NCBI RefSeq assembly: GCF_900115165.1
Contig: NZ_FOVP01000007.1
Coordinates: forward strand, 122,912-186,911
Source of the DNA: Roseovarius lutimaris
GTDB lineage: Bacteria; Pseudomonadota; Alphaproteobacteria; Rhodobacterales; Rhodobacteraceae
Direction: 5' to 3'
Length of the DNA stretch: 64,000 nt
Below are positions 56,550-64,000 of this stretch, in pieces (within the stretch, counting starts at the first letter, position 1; the number at the start of each line of letters is the position of its first letter). Below the pieces are notes generated by a model. It searched no databases, was not told where the DNA came from, and saw only the letters and a program-made list of their open reading frames with translations. The translations under genes were made by a program, and so were the position numbers.

Positions 56550-57470
56550 ATGGATAAAAACGCGATTCTCGACCTTCTTGCCCTGATCCGCACCGGAAGC
56601 ATCTCGCTTGCGGCGCAGACCCGAAATGCGTCGCAGTCGGGCTATTCGCGGCGGCTTCAGGCGCTGGAGCATCTTCTTGGGGCAGAGCTAGTTGATCGCA
56701 CGCGGCGGCCATCGGGGCCAACGGCGTTTCTCAAGGCTCAGAAACTGGAACTTGAAACCGGGCTTGTGGCGATGAACCGCCTGGCCGATGCTTTTGCGGT
56801 TGAACCGTTCGAGCCGCTCAGGCTTGCAGCGCTACATTCCATCTCGGCCAATATTCTGCCTCGTGCGCTTGCGGCGCTGGATGAGGTGATGGCGGTGCAT
56901 GACATTCGTTTACGCTCGGCCAATCTTGAATCCTGTTTTCAGATGCTGATGACGGAAGAGGTCATCGCCGCGCTGTTTTATGAAACCGAAGCAAGGCGCC
57001 TTAACCCGCCGCGCGATTTTGTGCAGCGCACCACGGTTGGGCGTGACGGTTTTATTCCTGTCTGTGCGCCCGAATATATTGCCAGGCTCAAGGACAAGAT
57101 CGCCGGTGACGATCCCTTGCCGCTGATCATTTACCCGTCTGAGGTGTTCATGGGTGATCTGACACGATCATCGCTCTTGCCGACCCTTCCGTTCAAGGTG
57201 TCGATGAAGCTGGTCTCGGGCCTGACGCAGACGATTCAGAAAAGCATCAAATGCGGATTGGGCGTTGGTTGGCTGCCGATGACGGCCCTCACAGAGGATT
57301 TACGCACCGGGCATCTGGTGCAAATCACGGATCTGGGGTTTCCCAGGGCCGAGCTTGACCTGACGGTCCTGCGGCTGCGCACCAAGAGCTTTGCGGAATT
57401 CAAGCCGACCATTGACGCGATATGCCAGGAGATTTCTGATATCTTGCAGCGAGGCAATACCGCGTCGTGA
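56550..57470 (+). CDS. LysR-family regulator next to the amino-acid transporter
   Basis: A 306-residue LysR-type regulator: the helix-turn-helix part reads NAILDLLALIRTGSISLAAQTRNASQSGYSRRLQALEHLLGAELVDRTRRP, which is somewhat divergent from the standard form (SQSGYSRRLQALE where most have SQPAxSxQIxxLE). The effector domain is of normal length. It is divergent from the GltI-type gene with 203 bp between them, so it probably controls that operon. The region holds TGCA repeats (near 56511 and 56523) but no perfect operator. Confidence 0.87.
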   Translation: MDKNAILDLLALIRTGSISLAAQTRNASQSGYSRRLQALEHLLGAELVDRTRRPSGPTAFLKAQKLELETGLVAMNRLADAFAVEPFEPLRLAALHSISANILPRALAALDEVMAVHDIRLRSANLESCFQMLMTEEVIAALFYETEARRLNPPRDFVQRTTVGRDGFIPVCAPEYIARLKDKIAGDDPLPLIIYPSEVFMGDLTRSSLLPTLPFKVSMKLVSGLTQTIQKSIKCGLGVGWLPMTALTEDLRTGHLVQITDLGFPRAELDLTVLRLRTKSFAEFKPTIDAICQEISDILQRGNTAS

Positions 57471-57845
57471 TGTTCGGCATGATGGGACCCCCGGCTTTTC
57501 TTGAGGGTTTATCTGACACGCTCGCTGTCTCCGCCGGGTGCGACAGGTGCGGCTTTACTATGATCCTGTCCTGTGCCACGCTCAACGTCAGGATTACAGT
57601 GTTCGAAAAGGTGTCGATGTCAAAGTTCGCAAGGCGAAAAGGCTTGAACAATACGGCGCCGGATACCCGGTCGAGCAGGATATTGACCGCAATTCCCAAG
57701 GCAAAACCCGATATCGCGGCCGTTCACCGATCCGTTGATCCACCCAATTTCCTTAACTCCGGGCCGCGCTGAAATGCCCAAGCAAAAGCGCTATGCCTGA
57801 CATCCCCGCCAGCAAGGGACAGATCATGACCAACGAGGTATTTCC
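57471..57845. other. Intergenic region before aceE
   Basis: About 375 bases without a convincing gene. A minus-strand frame (57699 towards 57400) has a hydrophobic start (MGIAVNILLDRVSGAVLF), which might be the remains of a membrane protein, but no family is recognisable and there is no good ribosome-binding site. The promoter and ribosome-binding site (CGAGG) of aceE lie at the right end. Confidence 0.4.
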
Positions 57846-60500
57846 ATGAAAGATAGCAACGATATTGATCCGCTGGAGTCGCAGGAATGGCAGGAGGCCA
57901 TTCAGGACGTTATCGAAAAAGACGGTGCGAACCGCGCGCATTTTCTGCTCGACAAGGCCGTACAACAGGCCCGTGCGGCCGGGGCGACGCTGCCGTTTTC
58001 CGCGACAACACCCTATCAGAACACCATCCCTGCGGATGACGAGCTTGAAATTCCCGGCGACATGGAAATGGAGTGGCGTATCCGCACGATCAACCGCTGG
58101 AACGCGATGGCGACGGTGGTGCGGCGCAACAAGGAAAGCAGCGAATATGGCGGGCATATCGCGTCTTTCGCCTCGTCCGCAGTCATGTATGACATCGGGC
58201 TCAATCACTTCTGGCGCTCGAAATCGGCAATCCACGGCGGTGACCTGGTGTTTTTCCAAGGCCATGTGATCCCCGGTATCTATGCGCGTTCCTTCATGGA
58301 AGGGCGGATATCTCAGGACCAGCTTGAGAGCTTTCGCTCCGAGGTGAGCGGCGGCGGCCTGTCGTCTTATCCGCACCCCTGGCTGATGCCCGATTATTGG
58401 CAGTTCCCGACCGTATCCATGGGCCTTGGCCCGCTGATGGCGATCTATCAGGCCCGGTTCATGAAATACATGCACAACCGGGGCCATATCGACATGGGTG
58501 ACCGCAAGGTCTGGGCCTTCCTTGGTGACGGTGAGATGGACGAACCGGAAAGCCGCGGCGCGATTGACCTTGCCGCGCGCGAGGGCCTTGATAACCTGAT
58601 CTTCGTGGTCAATTGCAACCTGCAACGGCTTGACGGGCCGGTGCGCGGCAACGGCAAGATCGTGCAGGAGCTTGAGGGCGATTTTCGCGGTGCCGGCTGG
58701 AACGTGATCAAGCTTCTGTGGGGCAAGGGCTGGGACGATCTGCTTGAGAACGATCATACCGGACGGCTCAAGCAATTGATGGATGAAACCGTCGACGGCG
58801 ATTACCAGACGTTCAAATCCAAGGACGGGGCCTATATTCGCGAACATTTCTTTGGCAAATACCCAGAGACGGCGGCGCTTGTTGCCGATTGGTCGGACGA
58901 TCAGATCTGGGCGCTGCGCCGGGGCGGGCATGATCCGCAAAAGGTCTATACCGCCTTCAAGAAGGCCAGCGACACCAAGGGCCAGCCGACATGCCTGTTG
59001 ATCAAAACGGTCAAGGGCTATGGCATGGGCACCGCTGGCGAGGGGCAGAACATCACCCATTCGGCCAAGAAATTCGCCGACAACCAGCTGCGTGATTTCC
59101 GCGACCGGTTCAAGATTCCGGTCTCGGATGAGGACCTGCTGAACGCGCCCTTCGTGTCGCTGAACAATGCGCAAAAGGCCTATCTGGCGGATCGGCGCAG
59201 CGCTCTGGGTGGGGAGTTTCCCAAGCGGAGCTGGCGCGATGTGCCCAAGCTCGAAATCCCCGCGCTGTCCAAGTTCGAGGCACAGCTGAAGGGCACAGGC
59301 GATCGTGAAATCTCGACCACGATGGCCTATGTGCGCATCCTGACGACCTTGCTGCGCGACAAGACCATCGGTAAATTCGTCGTTCCCATCGTGCCGGATG
59401 AAAGCCGCACTTTCGGGATGGAGGGGCTGTTTCGCAGCGCGGGTATCTATAACCCGCTTGGCCAGAACTATACGCCCCAGGATGCCGATCAGATGATGTT
59501 CTACAAGGAAACCACCGATGGGCAGGTTTTGCAGGAAGGCATCAACGAGGCCGGCGCGATGGCCGACTGGATCGCGGCGGCGACGTCTTATTCCAACCAC
59601 GGCGTGCCGATGATCCCGTTCTACATCTATTATTCGATGTTCGGTCATCAGCGCGTCGGCGATCTGGCATGGGCGGCGGGCGACAGCCGCGCGCGCGGCT
59701 TCCTGCTGGGCGCGACGGCGGGGCGCACCACGCTGAACGGCGAAGGTTTGCAGCACGAGGATGGCCACAGCCATATCCTTGCCGGCACGATCCCCAACTG
59801 CGTGACCTATGATCCGACCTTTAGCTATGAGCTGGCGGTGATCATGCACAACGGGTTGCAGCGGATGTTCGTCGATCAGGAAGACATCACCTTTTATCTG
59901 ACCCTGATGAACGAAAACTACAGCCACCCCGATATGCCGATGGGGGCCGAAGAGGGCATCATCAAGGGCCTCTATCGTTTGCAGGACACCAAGAAACCGG
60001 GCAAGAAGCATGTCAATCTTATGGGCTCTGGCACGATCCTGGTGCAGGCGATCAAGGCGGCAGAGATGCTCAAGCAGGACTTTGGCGTCACCTCTGATAT
60101 CTGGTCGGCCACCAGCATGAACGAGCTGGCCCGCGATGGTCAGGATGCGGCCCGCCACAACCGTCTGAACCCCCTGGGGGAAAAGCAGGTGCCTTATGTG
60201 ACCCAGGCGCTGAGCAAGGCCAAGGGACCGGTGATTGCCGCGACCGATTACATGAAGAACTACGCCGAACAAATCCGGGCCTTTGTGCCAAACGCCTATA
60301 CCGTTCTGGGCACGGATGGGTTTGGCCGGTCCGACAGCCGCGTGAACCTGCGCCGCTTTTTCGAGGTGGATGCAAATCACATCGCCGCGGCGGCCATGAC
60401 CTCGCTTTTCGAGGCGGGGGCCATCACCAAGGGCGACATGCAATCCGCGCTTACCAAATATGACATTGACGGCACCAAGCCGAACCCACGGCTTGCCTGA
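57846..60500 (+). CDS. aceE: Pyruvate dehydrogenase E1, homodimeric type
   Basis: The single-chain E1 of the gammaproteobacterial type, 884 residues against 887 in E. coli. Motifs: ESQEWQEAIQDVI near the start, NRWNAMATVVR, YGGHIASFASSAVMYDIG, the TPP motif FLGDGEMDEPESRG...NCNLQRLDGPVRGN, and the late YIYYSMFGHQRVGDLAWAAGD and NGEGLQHEDGHSHI. It is unrelated in build to PdhA/PdhB found 10 kb away. It is first of aceE-aceF-lpdA. Confidence 0.97.
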   Translation: MKDSNDIDPLESQEWQEAIQDVIEKDGANRAHFLLDKAVQQARAAGATLPFSATTPYQNTIPADDELEIPGDMEMEWRIRTINRWNAMATVVRRNKESSEYGGHIASFASSAVMYDIGLNHFWRSKSAIHGGDLVFFQGHVIPGIYARSFMEGRISQDQLESFRSEVSGGGLSSYPHPWLMPDYWQFPTVSMGLGPLMAIYQARFMKYMHNRGHIDMGDRKVWAFLGDGEMDEPESRGAIDLAAREGLDNLIFVVNCNLQRLDGPVRGNGKIVQELEGDFRGAGWNVIKLLWGKGWDDLLENDHTGRLKQLMDETVDGDYQTFKSKDGAYIREHFFGKYPETAALVADWSDDQIWALRRGGHDPQKVYTAFKKASDTKGQPTCLLIKTVKGYGMGTAGEGQNITHSAKKFADNQLRDFRDRFKIPVSDEDLLNAPFVSLNNAQKAYLADRRSALGGEFPKRSWRDVPKLEIPALSKFEAQLKGTGDREISTTMAYVRILTTLLRDKTIGKFVVPIVPDESRTFGMEGLFRSAGIYNPLGQNYTPQDADQMMFYKETTDGQVLQEGINEAGAMADWIAAATSYSNHGVPMIPFYIYYSMFGHQRVGDLAWAAGDSRARGFLLGATAGRTTLNGEGLQHEDGHSHILAGTIPNCVTYDPTFSYELAVIMHNGLQRMFVDQEDITFYLTLMNENYSHPDMPMGAEEGIIKGLYRLQDTKKPGKKHVNLMGSGTILVQAIKAAEMLKQDFGVTSDIWSATSMNELARDGQDAARHNRLNPLGEKQVPYVTQALSKAKGPVIAATDYMKNYAEQIRAFVPNAYTVLGTDGFGRSDSRVNLRRFFEVDANHIAAAAMTSLFEAGAITKGDMQSALTKYDIDGTKPNPRLA

Positions 60501-60523
60501 GCAGCCGGGATAGGAGAAAATAC

Positions 60524-61780
60524 ATGACCATTGAAGTCACAGTTCCAGACATCGGCGATTTCGACAATGTGCCGGTCGTCGGCATTCTGGTGTCGGTCGG
60601 CGATAGCGTTGCCGCCGAAGATCCGCTGGTTGAGCTTGAAAGCGACAAGGCCACCATGGAGGTGCCAAGCCCCTCCGCCGGGGTCGTCAGGGAAATCAAG
60701 GTTGCCGAGGGCGACAGCGTTTCAAAAGGATCGCTGATCCTGATCCTGGACGCAGCCGGGGCAGGGGATGCGCCTGCACCCGCCGCCGCGCCCGCACCCA
60801 CACCGGCTGCCGCCGCACCCGCACCGACGGCACCCGCCGCAGCCCCCGCGCCGGTGACCGACGCCGGATTTGGCAAGGCGCATGCCTCGCCTTCGATCCG
60901 GGCCTTTGCCCGGACCCTGGACATTGATATTTCCAAGGTGAACGGCACCGGCCGCAAGGGCCGTATTCTGCGCGAGGACGTCACCAAGTATCTGAAATCA
61001 ATGTCGGCGCCTGCGGGGGCGGCCGGGGGCGCACAGGGCGGCATGGGCATCCCGCCGATCCCGGTCGTGGATTTCTCGAAATTCGGCCCTGTCGAAGACG
61101 TTGAAATGCCCCGCATCAAAAAGCTCTCGGGCCCGGCGCTGCACCGGTCCTGGCTCAACATCCCGCATGTGACGCATAACGAAGAGGCGGATATCACCGA
61201 TCTCGACAAGTACCGCAAGGAACTCGACACCCAGGCCAAGACCGAAGGCTATCGTGTGACGCTGCTCAGCTTTGTGATCAAGGCCTCTGTTTCGGCCCTC
61301 AAGCAGCATTGGGAGGTGAACTCCTCGGTACATCCCGACGGTGACAAGCTGATCAAGAAGGAGTTCTACAACATCGGATTTGCCGCCGATACGCCAAATG
61401 GGTTGATGGTGCCGGTGATCAAGGATGCCGACCGCAAGGGCCTTGTGCAGATTTCCAAGGAATTGGGCGATCTATCCGCCAAAGCCCGCGACGGCGCCTT
61501 GAAAAGCGCCGAGATGCAGGGCGCGACCTTTACCATTTCATCGCTTGGCGGGATTGGCGGTACGTCGTTCACCCCGATCGTGAATGCACCCGAAGTTGCA
61601 ATCCTTGGCCTCACCCGGTCGAAAATCGCCCCGGTCTGGGACGGCGAGGCGTTTCAGCCGCGCAACATGCAGCCCCTGTCACTTAGCTATGACCACCGGG
61701 CGATTGATGGCGCGCTGGCCGCCCGCTTTTGTGCCACGTTGAAACATCTGCTCGGCGATGTACGCCGGCTGATGCTGTAA
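60524..61780 (+). CDS. aceF: Pyruvate dehydrogenase E2 for the AceE system
   Basis: A 418-residue dihydrolipoyl acetyltransferase with a single lipoyl domain (DPLVELESDKATMEVPSPSAG, lipoyl Lys near 44), a linker of Ala and Pro (about 83-112), a subunit-binding domain (ASPSIRAFARTLDIDISKVNGTGRKGRI, about 120-148), and the catalytic domain ending YDHRAIDGALAARF. E. coli AceF has three lipoyl domains; this one has one. It follows aceE by 23 bp and precedes lpdA by 12 bp. Confidence 0.96.
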   Translation: MTIEVTVPDIGDFDNVPVVGILVSVGDSVAAEDPLVELESDKATMEVPSPSAGVVREIKVAEGDSVSKGSLILILDAAGAGDAPAPAAAPAPTPAAAAPAPTAPAAAPAPVTDAGFGKAHASPSIRAFARTLDIDISKVNGTGRKGRILREDVTKYLKSMSAPAGAAGGAQGGMGIPPIPVVDFSKFGPVEDVEMPRIKKLSGPALHRSWLNIPHVTHNEEADITDLDKYRKELDTQAKTEGYRVTLLSFVIKASVSALKQHWEVNSSVHPDGDKLIKKEFYNIGFAADTPNGLMVPVIKDADRKGLVQISKELGDLSAKARDGALKSAEMQGATFTISSLGGIGGTSFTPIVNAPEVAILGLTRSKIAPVWDGEAFQPRNMQPLSLSYDHRAIDGALAARFCATLKHLLGDVRRLML

Positions 61781-61792
61781 GGGGGCGGCGAG

Positions 61793-63520
61793 ATGGATAT
61801 CAAGGTTCCCGATATTGGCGACTTCGACGGCGTGCCTGTCGTCGGCATTCTGGTCTCGGTGGGTGACACTGTCGCCGTCGAAGACCCGCTGGTCGAACTG
61901 GAAAGCGACAAGGCCACCATGGAAGTGCCATCCCCGGTGGCGGGGGTGGTGAAAGAGATCAAGGTTGCGATGGGTGACAAGGTCTCTGAAGGCACGGTGA
62001 TCGTCGTGCTGGACGCGGCCGAGGCGGCGGATGCGCCAAAGGCTGCGGAAGCGCCAGCTCCGGCGCCTGTTGCAACGGTCGCCACCGGCACCGCAAAAGG
62101 CCCCGGCGATATCCACGCCGAGGTCGTTGTTCTGGGCTCCGGCCCCGGCGGCTATACGGCGGCGTTCCGCGCGGCTGACCTTGGCAAGACCGTCGTCCTG
62201 ATCGAGAAAAACCCAACCCTCGGCGGGGTTTGTCTGAACGTCGGCTGTATCCCGTCCAAGGCCTTGCTGCATGTGGCCAAGGTATTGACCGAGGCCGATG
62301 AAATGGCGGCGCATGGCGTTACATTTGCCAAGCCCAGGATTGATCTGGACGCGTTGCGCGCCTGGAAAGACGGCGTTGTGGGGCAGCTGACCGGCGGTCT
62401 GACCGGATTGGCCAAGGGCCGCAAAGTCACAACCCTGCGCGGGACGGGCAAATTCACCGGGCCGAACATGATCGAGGTCGCGGGCGAGGACGGCCCCAAA
62501 ACGGTCAGCTTTGATCAATGCATCATCGCGGCGGGCTCCGAGCCGGTCGAGCTGCCGTTCATTCCGCATGACGACTCTCGCGTGCTTGACAGCACGGGGG
62601 CGTTGGAACTGGCCGATGTGCCAAAGCGCATGCTGATCCTTGGCGGCGGGATCATCGGTCTGGAAATGGCCTGTGTCTACGATGCGCTTGGATCAAAGAT
62701 CACCGTGGTCGAATTCATGGATCAACTGATGCCGGGCGCGGATAAGGACATGGTCAAGCCGTTGCAGACCCGGATTGCCAAGCGCTATGAGAACATCCTT
62801 CTGAAGACCAAGGTCACCGCGATGGAGGCCCAGAAAAAGGGGCTCAAGGTCACTTTCGAGAACGACAAAGGTGAGGTCAGCACCGATACCTTCGATAAGG
62901 TTCTGGTGTCGGTCGGTCGCCGACCGAATGGCAAGAAAATAAATGCCGAGGCCGCAGGTGTCGCGGTGGATGAGCGCGGCTTTATCGCCGTCGACAACCA
63001 ACAGCGCACAGGTGTGCCACATATCTTCGCCATCGGCGATGTGGTCGGCCAGCCGATGCTGGCGCATAAGGCCGTTCACGAAGGCAAGGTTGCCGCAGAG
63101 GTCTGTGCCGGTAAAAAGCGTGCCTTCGATGCGCTGGTGATCCCGTCTGTGGCCTACACCGATCCAGAGGTGGCTTGGGTTGGCATGACCGAAACCGAGG
63201 CCAAGGCCAAAGGGTTGAAAATCGGCAAGGGGGTGTTCCCATGGGCGGCGTCGGGGCGCGCGCTCTCGAATGCGCGCTCCGAGGGCATGACCAAGGTTCT
63301 GTTCGACCCGGCCGATGATCGCGTCGTCGGCGCCGCCATCGTCGGCACCAACGCCGGTGATCTGATCGCCGAGGTCGCCCTGGCAATCGAAATGGGCTGT
63401 GATGCCACCGATCTCGGCCACACCATCCACCCGCACCCGACATTGTCCGAGACGGTCAATTTTGCGGCCGAGATGTTTGAGGGCACGATCACCGATCTGA
63501 TGCCGCCGAAAAAGCGCTAA
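61793..63520 (+). CDS. lpdA: Dihydrolipoyl dehydrogenase with N-terminal lipoyl domain
   Basis: E3 of the complex: it reoxidises dihydrolipoate with NAD. Residues 1-80 are a lipoyl domain (DPLVELESDKATMEVPSPVAG), a short Ala/Pro linker follows, and the flavoprotein starts at about 105: VVVLGSGPGGYTAAFRAADLG (FAD), GGVCLNVGCIPSKALLH (redox disulfide), the NAD site ILGGGIIGLEMACVYDALG, and the terminal HPHPTLSETV with the catalytic His. Length 575 includes the extra domain; E. coli Lpd has 474. Its lipoyl domain closely resembles that of AceF. Confidence 0.97.
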   Translation: MDIKVPDIGDFDGVPVVGILVSVGDTVAVEDPLVELESDKATMEVPSPVAGVVKEIKVAMGDKVSEGTVIVVLDAAEAADAPKAAEAPAPAPVATVATGTAKGPGDIHAEVVVLGSGPGGYTAAFRAADLGKTVVLIEKNPTLGGVCLNVGCIPSKALLHVAKVLTEADEMAAHGVTFAKPRIDLDALRAWKDGVVGQLTGGLTGLAKGRKVTTLRGTGKFTGPNMIEVAGEDGPKTVSFDQCIIAAGSEPVELPFIPHDDSRVLDSTGALELADVPKRMLILGGGIIGLEMACVYDALGSKITVVEFMDQLMPGADKDMVKPLQTRIAKRYENILLKTKVTAMEAQKKGLKVTFENDKGEVSTDTFDKVLVSVGRRPNGKKINAEAAGVAVDERGFIAVDNQQRTGVPHIFAIGDVVGQPMLAHKAVHEGKVAAEVCAGKKRAFDALVIPSVAYTDPEVAWVGMTETEAKAKGLKIGKGVFPWAASGRALSNARSEGMTKVLFDPADDRVVGAAIVGTNAGDLIAEVALAIEMGCDATDLGHTIHPHPTLSETVNFAAEMFEGTITDLMPPKKR

Positions 63521-63578
63521 AGCCTGGCACGCCGGGCGTCTTCAAGGGGCTCCATCATTTTGACAAAGGGACACAGCA

Positions 63579-64000
63579 TTGAAGATCGGAACGCCTAGGG
63601 AAGTTATTGAGGGTGAGAATCGGGTTGGTATGACGCCTGAGTCAGCGTTGCAGTTGCAAAAGCTGGGGCATGTCTGCGCGATTGAGGCCGGGGCCGGTGT
63701 GGCGGCGGGGTTTTCGGATGAGGCCTATGCGGCGGCGGGGGTCGAGATCATCAAGACCGCGGCGGCGCTGTGGAAGGCGAGCGATATCGTCGCCAAGGTG
63801 CGGGTGCCGACCGACACCGAGGTCAAGCGGCTGCGCGAGGGCCAGACGCTGATTTCCTTCTTCAACCCCGGCGGCAACGAAAAACAGCTCAAACAGGCGG
63901 CCGACAAGGGCGCGACCGTGGTGGCGATGGAAATGGTGCCACGGATCAGCCGCGCCCAGAAGATGGATGCGCTGAGCTCGATGGCCAATATCGCCGGTTA
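63579..64000 (+). CDS. pntA: NAD(P) transhydrogenase subunit alpha (5' part)
   Basis: The 5' end of pntA; the rest is beyond the window. A TTG start at 63579 with AAAGGG upstream gives MKIGTPREVIEGENRVGMTPESALQLQKLGH. Later motifs are EAGAGVAAGFSDEAYAAAG, FFNPGGNE and VPRISRAQKMDALSSMANIAG, which contacts the nucleotide in this family. PntAB links the proton gradient to NADPH formation. It follows lpdA by 58 bp and may be read from the same operon. Confidence 0.95.
   Translation, partial: MKIGTPREVIEGENRVGMTPESALQLQKLGHVCAIEAGAGVAAGFSDEAYAAAGVEIIKTAAALWKASDIVAKVRVPTDTEVKRLREGQTLISFFNPGGNEKQLKQAADKGATVVAMEMVPRISRAQKMDALSSMANIAG

Noticed and set aside
49128..57470. Genomic island with integrase or tRNA border around the creatinase module
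   Set aside because: The module has signs of rearrangement at one side, but no integrase, transposase, tRNA or direct-repeat border was found.
57400..57699. Minus-strand ORF of 99 codons before aceE
   Set aside because: The hydrophobic start is suggestive, but it overlaps the LysR gene end, lacks a ribosome-binding site and matches no family.
57753..60443. Minus-strand open frame of 896 codons opposite aceE
   Set aside because: Very long but antisense to a complete AceE; the product is rich in His, Arg and Gly with no domain, as expected for a shadow frame.

Overview
The window looks like chromosomal DNA of a GC-rich alphaproteobacterium of the order Rhodobacterales (Roseobacter/Rhodobacter type); the genus cannot be fixed from sequence alone. 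Supporting signs are an ilvI-ilvH operon behind a peptide attenuator, the Mg-type HemB, a PdhA-PdhB(lipoyl)-PdhC operon, TakP-type TRAP transporter genes, a Hint-domain protein, a Usg-family protein, and an OmpR-type regulator whose 3' end carries a SorX-like small RNA. No rRNA, tRNA, CRISPR array, insertion sequence or phage genes were seen.

Layout. 1-10.5 kb: 5' part of gyrA, usg, a SYLF lipoprotein, hemB, a DUF599 membrane protein, mfd, an amidase and a DUF2189 membrane protein. 10.6-16.7 kb: a class A beta-lactamase, a Rieske oxygenase with a coupled 70-codon gene, ilvH and ilvI with a leader-peptide attenuator, and a secreted lectin-like protein. 16.7-24.8 kb: a SulP-histidine kinase-response regulator operon divergent from a three-gene TRAP transporter with an outsized DctM. 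24.9-37.2 kb: prfC, a Hint protein, an SDR without the usual catalytic Tyr/Lys, a sodium symporter, ribA, a CenR-like regulator with a candidate 3'UTR sRNA, a NYN-LOTUS protein, xthA, a CnoX/YbbN-type thioredoxin, Lon-N and Trm112 proteins, and a cytochrome b561-YceI fusion. 37.3-44.7 kb: fabD-fabG-acpP-(HisA-like)-fabF-mltG, a DksA-type zinc-finger protein and cysE.

44.7-64 kb is the most distinctive part. It holds two unrelated types of pyruvate dehydrogenase: pdhABC (heterotetrameric E1) and aceE-aceF-lpdA (homodimeric E1). Between them lie the remains of a branched-chain amino-acid ABC transporter operon (livF without its Walker A end, and a signal-peptide stub) and a module with a divergent LysR-creatinase pair, a PLP enzyme and a four-gene glutamate/aspartate-type ABC transporter with its own LysR regulator. 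The window ends inside pntA.

Regulation and repeats. The best RNA-level signals are the ilvI attenuator, in which leader peptide, antiterminator and terminator are all readable, and a three-hairpin RNA after the OmpR-type regulator. The best DNA-level signals are a perfect 10-bp inverted repeat between LysR and creatinase and an 8-bp one just upstream of pdhA. At least three short dispersed repeat families are visible, including a tandem double-hairpin element in two copies. I found no convincing wholly undescribed multi-gene system; the creatinase module, the HisA paralog inside the fatty-acid cluster and the duplicated PDH systems are the best places to look.
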